Source: Massilia sp. Bi118 (lineage in GTDB: Bacteria; Pseudomonadota; Gammaproteobacteria; Burkholderiales; Burkholderiaceae_D). Taken from it: 64,000 bases of DNA. The position numbers and the translations under genes were made by a program. The DNA lies in assembly GCF_918697865.1 (NCBI RefSeq), contig NZ_CAKKMV010000013.1, positions 62,001 through 126,000 on the forward strand, given 5' to 3'. This document shows, piece by piece, positions 45,697 to 52,544 of this stretch. Position 1 is the first letter of the stretch; every line of letters begins with the position of its first letter. The notes under the pieces are model-generated. The model made no database searches. It saw only the letters and a list, made by a program, of their open reading frames with translations, and had not been told where the DNA came from.

Positions 45697-46430
45697 TGGT
45701 CGGCGACCCCCCGCTTCCAGTAAGCCGATACCCGCATATGCTGCTTCGGCACCCCCTTTTCAAGCAGCACCTGCCGCACCTGCGCCATCAGGCCAGCCTC
45801 GCCGCCGCCCCAGGCGAAACCTGTTTCGGCTGCGGGCAAGGACAAAGCCCGCAGCGCGGCCAATAACTCGTCATTGGACGACATCCACCGCAGCTCCGCC
45901 TGCGCAGCCCCCGCAAACCTGCGGCGGTCCGCTTCGCCGGCCAGCACCAGCACGAAAGCCCGGCTCCCCGCCGGCAGCTCTTCCAGCCTGCGCGAAATCG
46001 CCGGCAAGGCAGTGTCATCGCCCACCAGCAGATGCCAGCCCAGTTCCAAAGGGACGATCATCGATCCACGCGGACCGCCGACCAGCAGTCGGTCGCCAGG
46101 TTTCGCCGCGCGCGCCCAGTCGGACGCCGCGCCTGTGCCATGCAGCGCAAACTCGATCACCAGCTCGCGCGCTTCCCGGCTGAAGCGCCGTGGGGTATAG
46201 TCGCGCCGCGCCTGTCCTTCGCCGGGCTCGCCGAACATCAGCTTGACGTGGTCGTCGAAGCCGAGGGAAGTGAAGTCGGCCAGCGCCTCGCCCTTGAAGG
46301 TGATGGCGACGAAACCGGGGGAGAGGCTGTCGACGGCAGTCACTTCGAGGTCGCGCAGCTTGAGTTCGTGGCGGACGCGCTGGACCAGCGGGGCGCTGCC
46401 GGCGGCAGCTTGTACTTCGTGCGTCATCAT
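45681..46430 (-). CDS. Siderophore-interacting protein (ferric-siderophore reductase family)
   Basis: 249 residues. FAD-binding domain with RDYTPRRF (RxYT motif) and the C-terminal SIP domain (HLLVGDDTALPAISRRLEELP; FAWGGGEAGLMAQVRQ; YWKRG). ViuB/YqjH-type proteins reduce ferric siderophores in the cytoplasm with NAD(P)H. The divergent MarR gene 31 bases away probably controls it, as YqjI controls YqjH in E. coli although from another family. The 3' end overlaps rnz. Confidence 0.92.
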   Translation of the reverse strand: MMTHEVQAAAGSAPLVQRVRHELKLRDLEVTAVDSLSPGFVAITFKGEALADFTSLGFDDHVKLMFGEPGEGQARRDYTPRRFSREARELVIEFALHGTGAASDWARAAKPGDRLLVGGPRGSMIVPLELGWHLLVGDDTALPAISRRLEELPAGSRAFVLVLAGEADRRRFAGAAQAELRWMSSNDELLAALRALSLPAAETGFAWGGGEAGLMAQVRQVLLEKGVPKQHMRVSAYWKRGVADHHEDL

Positions 46431-46444
46431 TGCTCCAAACTAGT

Positions 46445-46455
46445 TGATAATATCA
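46445..46455. promoter_or_regulatory. Operator-like palindrome between SIP and MarR genes
   Basis: TGATAATATCA (46445-46455) is an 11-base palindrome within the 31-base divergent gap. A related repeat GTTGA-TCAAG-TCAAC follows inside the first codons of the MarR gene (about 46473-46487). A site here would shut both promoters. The -10 and -35 boxes for each gene must overlap it or the coding sequence. Confidence 0.5.
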
Positions 46456-46461
46456 CCCATT

Positions 46462-46926
46462 ATGCCGAAACAAGTTGATCAAGTCAACCAAAAGCCCGTC
46501 GACGACGTGCTCGAGACCATGCATGCCATCATGCATCTCTACCGTTCGGCCCAGCACCGCAGCCTGCGCGACGGCCCCAACGACCTGGCCCACATGGAAG
46601 TCAAGGCGCTGGGCTTCTTCGCCCGCCATCCGGGCGCCACGCAGAGCGAACTGGTGGCGCACTCCGGCCGCGACAAGGCGCAGGTGGCGCGCCAGATCCG
46701 CGCCCTGCGCGAGCGTGGCCTGCTCGAAGCCCGGGCCGACGAGGCCGACCGCCGCAGCGCGCACCTGTACCTGTCGGAACAGGGACGGGCCGTGCACGCC
46801 GCCCTGCACAGCAATGACGGCAGGCTGAAGGAAGCGGCCCTGCAGGGCTTCACGGCACAGGAGCAGGGCGCGCTGCTGGACCTGCTGGCCCGGGTGCGCG
46901 CCAACCTGCAGGCCATGCCCGACTGA
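46462..46926 (+). CDS. MarR-family transcriptional regulator
   Basis: 154 residues. Winged-helix pattern of MarR proteins: PGATQSELVAHSGRDKAQVARQIRALRERGLLEARADEADRRSAHLYLSEQGRA. The start at 46462 begins MPKQVDQVNQ; an in-frame ATG six codons upstream would eat into the divergent promoter. Most likely a repressor of the siderophore-interacting gene and of itself. Confidence 0.9.
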   Translation: MPKQVDQVNQKPVDDVLETMHAIMHLYRSAQHRSLRDGPNDLAHMEVKALGFFARHPGATQSELVAHSGRDKAQVARQIRALRERGLLEARADEADRRSAHLYLSEQGRAVHAALHSNDGRLKEAALQGFTAQEQGALLDLLARVRANLQAMPD

Positions 46927-46942
46927 GAGCGCGCTCCAAGCG

Positions 46943-47500
46943 TCAAAACCCCAGGCTGCCCTGCATCTCCTGCTGGCGCTGGGTGTCGGACGGGTAGGTG
47001 ATGCGGGTGCCGTCGACCTGCGCGAAGTTGGTGAGCTTGTGCGGCTTCGGCTTTTGCGGGCCGATGATTTCCTCGACCGGGATGCCGCGCACCAGCAGGG
47101 CGTCCGCCACCAGCGAGCGGTGGCAGCGCCAGGGCACGGCTTCGGCGCACATCAGGGCGCAGCGGGTGTGCTCCGCCAGCTCGACGACGGTGTCGACGTT
47201 CTGCGCGAATTCCTCGGTCTGCATGTAGTCGGCGTAGCCGCGGAAAGAGGTATTGCGCCAGCCGGCGTTGGGCGAGTCCGGGCGCGGACGCCGCAGGCCG
47301 CCCAGGCCGGCCAGGTAGCGGTACTCGATGCCGGCCGCCTTCAGCGAAGCGGGCAACTGGTCCTGGCCGAACTGCGGATTGTGGCGCGACTTGGGCACGG
47401 TGCGGATATCGAGCACGCAGGCGATCCCGTTCTGCTTCAGCAGAGCAATGAATTCCTCGATGCTGCGGTTCGAATGGCCGATGGTGGCGACGGTTTCCAT
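46943..47500 (-). CDS. DUF488 family protein
   Basis: 185 residues. Conserved DUF488 features: VATIGHSNRSIEEFIALL at the start, VLDIRTVPKSRHNPQF, YRYLAGLGG, ALMCAEAVPWRCHRSLVAD and the C-terminal HKLT. The family is widespread and of unsettled function; the CAE---RCHR motif is like a metal or nucleic-acid binding centre. It converges on the MarR gene and is divergent from the M23 gene. Confidence 0.9.
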   Translation of the reverse strand: METVATIGHSNRSIEEFIALLKQNGIACVLDIRTVPKSRHNPQFGQDQLPASLKAAGIEYRYLAGLGGLRRPRPDSPNAGWRNTSFRGYADYMQTEEFAQNVDTVVELAEHTRCALMCAEAVPWRCHRSLVADALLVRGIPVEEIIGPQKPKPHKLTNFAQVDGTRITYPSDTQRQQEMQGSLGF

Positions 47501-47537
47501 GCTTTGATTCTGGCACAGATGTCCCCATCTGCGGCGC

Positions 47538-48176
47538 ATGCGAACCTTGCTGCGTTGCCTGGCGCTTGCCGTCGCCCTGATTGCCCTCGAAGGCCTGCTG
47601 CGGCCGTGGGTGGAAAACCTCGTCTACGCGATCCGGCTGGGCGCGATGCCGGCCCCGCTCGCGCTGCCGGTGCCGGTTGCCGGCGTCACGCCCTCGCTCC
47701 TGGCCGACACCTGGGGCGGGGCGCGCAGCGGGGGCCGCAAGCACGAAGGCATCGACATCTTCGCCAGACGCGGCACGCCGGTGCTGGCGGCCACCGAAGG
47801 CATCGTGATGCGCGTCGGCACCAACCGGCTGGGCGGCCAGGTGGTGTGGGTGCTGGGTCCGGGCGGGCAGCGCCACTACTACGCCCATCTCGACAGCTAC
47901 GGCGACGTGCACGCCGGCATGCGCATCGATGCCGGCAAGATCGTCGGCTATGTCGGCAACACCGGCAACGCCGCGACCACGCCGCCGCACCTGCATTACG
48001 GCATCTATACGGCGGGTGGCGCCATCAATCCCTATCCCTTCTTAAGGCATGGTCCTACAAGCGCACGCATGGGGGCCACCCGGCATGCGGAGGCGGGGAC
48101 ATCGGCACTACAATCGCACAAATGGACAAGCTCGAAGCAAGAAATTTCATTGAGCCAAAAATCAACGAGCAGTTGA
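47538..48176 (+). CDS. M23-family metallopeptidase (LytM domain), membrane anchored or exported
   Basis: 212 residues. An N-terminal hydrophobic segment (about 3-20) is a signal anchor. The LytM zinc motif is present: HEGIDIF (H-x3-D) and HLHYG, with the loop HYYAHLDSYG. Such enzymes cut peptidoglycan cross-bridges. Family sequence ends at about GGAINPYPFLR; the last 40 residues are unrelated and overlap the next gene by 55 bases. A TAA lies one base out of frame exactly at that point (TTC TTA AGG), so a late frameshift may have extended the protein. Confidence 0.87.
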   Translation: MRTLLRCLALAVALIALEGLLRPWVENLVYAIRLGAMPAPLALPVPVAGVTPSLLADTWGGARSGGRKHEGIDIFARRGTPVLAATEGIVMRVGTNRLGGQVVWVLGPGGQRHYYAHLDSYGDVHAGMRIDAGKIVGYVGNTGNAATTPPHLHYGIYTAGGAINPYPFLRHGPTSARMGATRHAEAGTSALQSHKWTSSKQEISLSQKSTSS

Positions 48177-48865
48177 GGCAGGACACCGTTCTGTGGCGCT
48201 ACCTGGACGCAGCCAAGCTCTTCGATTTCTTCGAAAATTCGACCCTGTTCTTCTGCCGAGCCGACCACTTCAGTGACAAGTTCGAAGGCGCGTTCACGCC
48301 CTCGCTGCGGCAACAGATCAGCGACGCCTATGCCAAGGGTGAGATCGACTACACCTACGAACAGTTCAAGCGGCGCATGCGCGAGTCCGTTTTCATCAAT
48401 TGCTGGCATCGCAGCCAGGACGACAGCGCCGCCATGTGGGCGCTGTACGGCAAGTCGGAGTGCGCGGTGGCGCTGACGACCACCGTGGGCCAGCTGGCCG
48501 GCACCCTGAAAGGCGTGGAGACGGATCACGACATCACGATCGCGCGGGTCGAATACGTCAAGCACTGGAGCGATCCCAAGCTGGACGTTTCGCCCGACTA
48601 CGCGCGCATCTTCGCCTACAAGACCAAGGCCTACGAGTACGAGAAGGAAGTCCGCGTGATCATCGACCGTACCGGACACGGTCCGATTCCGGAGGGTGTT
48701 CACTCCGGAATCGTGATTCCCATCGATGCCACGCGCCTGCTGCGCAGCATCGTGATCGCGCCGGACGCGCCGCCCTGGTTCGAGCAGCTGGTGCGGCAGT
48801 CGGCGCAGCGCTACGGACTCAAGGCGCCGGTGCGGCGCTCGAAGCTGGCGACGGATCCGATCTGA
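48122..48865 (+). CDS. DUF2971 family protein
   Basis: 247 residues, soluble. DUF2971 features: LWRYLDAAKLFDFFENSTLFFCRADHFSDKFEG, FINCWHRSQDDSAAMWALYGKSECAVAL, YEYEKEVRVII. The function of the family is not known; members occur in accessory and defence-rich regions. There is no good ribosome site before ATG 48122. It overlaps the M23 gene by 55 bases and the convergent MFS gene by 47 bases, which is unusually tight on both sides. Confidence 0.85.
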   Translation: MDKLEARNFIEPKINEQLRQDTVLWRYLDAAKLFDFFENSTLFFCRADHFSDKFEGAFTPSLRQQISDAYAKGEIDYTYEQFKRRMRESVFINCWHRSQDDSAAMWALYGKSECAVALTTTVGQLAGTLKGVETDHDITIARVEYVKHWSDPKLDVSPDYARIFAYKTKAYEYEKEVRVIIDRTGHGPIPEGVHSGIVIPIDATRLLRSIVIAPDAPPWFEQLVRQSAQRYGLKAPVRRSKLATDPI

Positions 48866-50189
48866 GCTCGTCCTGCTTGCCGTTGAAACCGTCGTCGAGG
48901 TGGAAGGGCGCGAACCAGCAGGCCAGGAAAGAAGGGATGGTCGCCACCATCACGAACACGAAATAGGAAACATAGCCCATCATCTCCTGAAGGTGGCCGC
49001 TCAGCACGCCCGTCACCATGCCGCACAGGCCCATCAGGCCGGTGCCGAAGGCGTAATGGGTGGTGGCGTAGGGGCCGGGGGCCAGCTGCTGCATCAGGTA
49101 GATCATGAAGCCCACCGAGCCGAAGCCGAAGAAGAACTTCTCGATCACGACGCCGGCCGTGATGGCCAGCAGGCTGGAAGGCAGGACCATGCTCATCGCC
49201 AGGAAGGTCACGTTCGGGATGTTCACCGCGCAGCACAGCAGGAACAGCGTGCGCTTCAAGCCGCGGCGCGCGACGAACCAGCCACCCAGCAGGGAGCCCA
49301 CCAGCACCGCCGCCAGCCCATAGGTGCCGTAGACGATGCCCAACTGCTCGTTCGACAGCCCGAGCCCGCCGCGCGCCGCCGCATCGACCATGAAGAAGGG
49401 CCCGATCTTTTCGAGGAAGCCGATGCTGAGCCGGAACAGGAAGGCGAAGGCCACCATCTTCCACACGCCCGGCTTCCGGAAGAAGGTGACGAATGAATCG
49501 CGCAGGATGCGCCATGCGCCTTGCATGTCGGCTGGCGTGTGCGCGGCGCGCGCGCCCTCGGGCATGAAGCGCGTATGCCACAGCGCCATCGCCAGGGTGA
49601 TGCCGGCCACGATGAAGAAGATCACGCGCCAGGCGTCCATCCAGGCCTGGCCGAACACGCGCGGGTCGTGGTGGAACACGTCCGCGTGAAGCCGCCCGCT
49701 CAGGTAGACCAGGAAGCCGGAAGCGACGATGGGGCCGATGTTCCATGAAAGACTCTGCACCCCGCAGTACAGCGATTGCGCACGGCTGTCGAGCGAGGTC
49801 ACGTAGACGCCGTCGCTGGCGATGTCCTGGGTGGCGCCGATGAAGGACATCAGCCAGAACAAGGGCAGCAGGACTGTCATGTAGTCGGGCAGGCCCATGG
49901 CCAGGCCGGCGCCGGCGAAGCCCAGGCCGATCAGCAGCTGCGCGCACAGCACGAAGAACTTCTTGGTCCGGTACATCTCGACGATGGGCGCGAACAGCGG
50001 CTTGATCGTGTAGGCCAGGATCAGCATGCTCGAGTAGGCCGCGGCGCGGCCGTTGTCCATGCCCAGATTCTTGAACATGATGGCGGTGACGCTGCACAGC
50101 ATGGTGTAGCCGAGCGCCATCGTGAAGTAGCCGGTCGGGACCCACAGCAGGGGCGAGCGGCGCGCGCCTGCCGGTTCACGCGTAGGCAT
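48819..50189 (-). CDS. MFS transporter (AmpG-like/sugar porter) of the beta-glucoside operon
   Basis: 456 residues with about twelve TM helices. Two repeats typical of MFS are visible (GATQDIASDGVYV in the first half; VIEKFFFGFGSVGFMIYLMQQ in the second). The pattern is like the AmpG and BT1/permease group, which import oligosaccharides or muropeptides. AAGGAGG before ATG 50189 lies within the glucokinase gene, which overlaps by 14 bases. As last gene of the TonB-GH1-glk operon it probably brings glucose or a short beta-glucoside across the inner membrane. Confidence 0.9.
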   Translation of the reverse strand: MPTREPAGARRSPLLWVPTGYFTMALGYTMLCSVTAIMFKNLGMDNGRAAAYSSMLILAYTIKPLFAPIVEMYRTKKFFVLCAQLLIGLGFAGAGLAMGLPDYMTVLLPLFWLMSFIGATQDIASDGVYVTSLDSRAQSLYCGVQSLSWNIGPIVASGFLVYLSGRLHADVFHHDPRVFGQAWMDAWRVIFFIVAGITLAMALWHTRFMPEGARAAHTPADMQGAWRILRDSFVTFFRKPGVWKMVAFAFLFRLSIGFLEKIGPFFMVDAAARGGLGLSNEQLGIVYGTYGLAAVLVGSLLGGWFVARRGLKRTLFLLCCAVNIPNVTFLAMSMVLPSSLLAITAGVVIEKFFFGFGSVGFMIYLMQQLAPGPYATTHYAFGTGLMGLCGMVTGVLSGHLQEMMGYVSYFVFVMVATIPSFLACWFAPFHLDDGFNGKQDELRSDPSPASSAAPAP

Positions 50190-51198
50190 GGTGGCCTCCT
50201 TCCATGCGGGCGGGACGCGCCCCTAGCTGTTTGGCCAGCATGGTGGCCGCGCCCGACAAGGCAGGCGTGGGCGCATGGATTACGAAGCAGGGGATCTGCG
50301 CCGTGAAGCTGGAGAAGCGGCCCTTGTGCTCGAAACGGGCACGGAAGGGCGAGTCCGCGAACCAGGCGCCCAGGCGGGGCACCACGCCGCCGCCGATGTA
50401 GATGCCGCCGCGCGCGCTCAGAGTGACCGCGAGGTTGGCGGCCATGGTGCCCAGCATGCCGCAGAAGACCTCCAGGGTCTCGCGGCACAGCGGGTCGCCG
50501 GCCAGGCCGCGTTCGACCACCAGCGCAGGATTCACGGCCTGCTGCGCCGCCCCGCGCCGGCACCCGAGGGCTTCGTGGATCAGGCTGAGGCCCGGTCCGG
50601 AGATCAGGCGCTCGGCCGAGAGATGCGGATAGCGCTGCCAGCAGAAGGACAGGATACGCTGCTCGCGCTCGTCGGCCGGCGAAAAAGCGACATGGCCGCC
50701 TTCGCTCTGCAGCACCGTCCAGCCAACCGGATCGTGGCAGGCCGGCACCAGGCCGGCCACGCCCAGACCCGTGCCGGCGCCCAGCACGCCGATCACGGCG
50801 CCGGCACGCGTCGCGCCGCCGCCCACCTGCACCAGGTCGGCGGCCGCCAGGTCCGGCACCGCCATCGCCAGCGCCGCGAAATCGTTCACCACCAGCAGCG
50901 TGTCCAGGCCGAGGTCTTCGCGCGCCTCCTCGATCGAGAACTGCCAGTGGTGGTTCGTCATCCGGATGAAGTCGCCCTCGACCGGATTGGCGATCGCCAC
51001 CACCGCGTGTCTGACGCGTACGCGGCGATGCCGGCGCAGGTAGGCGCGCACCGCATCGATGAAGCGCGGGTGGCCGTCGCAGGCCAGGGTCGCGCCGTCG
51101 GTGATGTGGCCGGGCGCCCGCTCCAGGGCGAAGCGGGCGTTGGTGCCGCCGATGTCGGCCAGCAGGCGCGGGCCGTCAGGGTAGTCGTCGCGTTCCAT
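50176..51198 (-). CDS. glk: Glucokinase
   Basis: 340 residues, the usual size for the bacterial Glk family. ATP/phosphate motif LLADIGGTNARFAL at the N-terminus, sugar site VVNDFAALAMAVP (Asn-Asp), GAGTGLGVAGLV, QSEGGHVAFSP and SGPGLSLIHEA. It phosphorylates free glucose released by the GH1 enzyme. The start is five bases after the GH1 stop, so the two are coupled. Confidence 0.94.
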   Translation of the reverse strand: MERDDYPDGPRLLADIGGTNARFALERAPGHITDGATLACDGHPRFIDAVRAYLRRHRRVRVRHAVVAIANPVEGDFIRMTNHHWQFSIEEAREDLGLDTLLVVNDFAALAMAVPDLAAADLVQVGGGATRAGAVIGVLGAGTGLGVAGLVPACHDPVGWTVLQSEGGHVAFSPADEREQRILSFCWQRYPHLSAERLISGPGLSLIHEALGCRRGAAQQAVNPALVVERGLAGDPLCRETLEVFCGMLGTMAANLAVTLSARGGIYIGGGVVPRLGAWFADSPFRARFEHKGRFSSFTAQIPCFVIHAPTPALSGAATMLAKQLGARPARMEGGHHAYA

Positions 51199-51203
51199 GG
51201 TGT

Positions 51204-52538
51204 TCAGGCGGCGTGCCGCGAACGACGCTGGCCAGCGAGGAAGTCGCGGTACCACAGCGCGCTGGCCTTGGGGATGCGGGCCTGGGTCGCGTAATCCACG
51301 TAGACGATGCCGAAGCGCTTGGTGTAGCCCGAGTTCCACTCGAAGTTGTCGAGCAGGCTCCAGAGGAAGTAGCCGCGCACGTCCACGCCCTGGTCCATCG
51401 CCGCCTTCAGGGCCGTCAGGTGGCTGCGGATGTACTCCAGGCGCACCGGGTCCTGCACTTCGCCGGCCTCGACATGGTCGCTCGATGCCATGCCGTTTTC
51501 GGTGATGTAGATGGGCGGCAGCCCGTACTCGGCCTTCAGCTGCAGCAGCAGCTCGGTCAGGCCTTGCGGGTAGATCTCCCAGCCCATGTCGGTAAAGCCC
51601 TGGCCGCCTTCCGGTTTGCGCGGCGGGACTTCGGCGCTCATGACCTCGCGGCGGTAGTAGTTCACGCCCAGGAAATCGAGCGGCTGGGCGATGATGTCGA
51701 AGTCGCCCTCATGGACCTCCGGCGCGTCGGCGCCGTGGTGGGTGAGAGCCAGCTCCGGATAGCGGCGCTTGAAGATCGGGTCCATGAACCACTGGACCGA
51801 GCGCGCCCATTCCAGCTTCGCCAGCGCGCGGTCGGCTTCGGAATCGGTGGCCGGATCGGCGGTCCACTGGTTCAGTACGATGCCCAGCTCCGCTTTCGTG
51901 CCGGTCGCGCGCATCGCCTGCATCGCCAGCCCGTGCGAGAGCAGCAGGTGGTGCGAGACCTGGACCGCCTGCTTTTTATCGGCCACGCCGGGCGCGAACT
52001 GGGCGTTGCCGTAGCCGAGATTGGCCGTGCACCAGGGCTCGTTGTGGGTCGCGATCGTCACCAGGCGGTCGCCGAAGCGGCGCGCCACCTCCCCGGCATA
52101 GTCGGCGAAACGGTGGGCGGTGTCGCGCGACAGCCAGCCCCCATCGTCCTGCAGGCCTTGCGGCAGGTCCCAGTGATACAGGGTCAGGTGCGGCGCGATG
52201 CCCTTGTCCTGCAGCGCATCCATCAGGCGCTTGTAGAAGTCGAAGCCTTGCTCGTTCCATGCACCTTTGCCGTCCGGCTGCACGCGCGTCCAGGCCATCG
52301 AGAAGCGGTAGGCGTCCACCCCCAGCGCGGCCATCAGCGCTACGTCCTCCCTGTAGGTATGGTAGTGGTCGCAGGCGACGTCGCCGTTGCTGCGGTCCTC
52401 GATGGTGCCGGGCGTGCGGCAGAAGCTGTCCCAGATCGAGACGCCTTTGCCGTCGGCGCGCGAGGCGCCTTCGATCTGGAACGCGCTGGTGGCGACGCCC
52501 CAGGTGAAGTTGGCAGGGAAGTGCATGGATTGAATCAT
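51204..52538 (-). CDS. GH1 beta-glucosidase
   Basis: 444 residues. GH1 features: FTWGVATSAFQIEGA, the acid/base Glu167 in THNEPW and the nucleophile Glu347 in YITENGM; DNFEWNSGYTKRFGIVYVDY near the end. No signal peptide, so it acts inside the cell on imported cellobiose or other beta-glucosides. It starts six bases after the TonB receptor stop. Confidence 0.95.
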   Translation of the reverse strand: MIQSMHFPANFTWGVATSAFQIEGASRADGKGVSIWDSFCRTPGTIEDRSNGDVACDHYHTYREDVALMAALGVDAYRFSMAWTRVQPDGKGAWNEQGFDFYKRLMDALQDKGIAPHLTLYHWDLPQGLQDDGGWLSRDTAHRFADYAGEVARRFGDRLVTIATHNEPWCTANLGYGNAQFAPGVADKKQAVQVSHHLLLSHGLAMQAMRATGTKAELGIVLNQWTADPATDSEADRALAKLEWARSVQWFMDPIFKRRYPELALTHHGADAPEVHEGDFDIIAQPLDFLGVNYYRREVMSAEVPPRKPEGGQGFTDMGWEIYPQGLTELLLQLKAEYGLPPIYITENGMASSDHVEAGEVQDPVRLEYIRSHLTALKAAMDQGVDVRGYFLWSLLDNFEWNSGYTKRFGIVYVDYATQARIPKASALWYRDFLAGQRRSRHAA

Positions 52539-52544
52539 GGTCGT

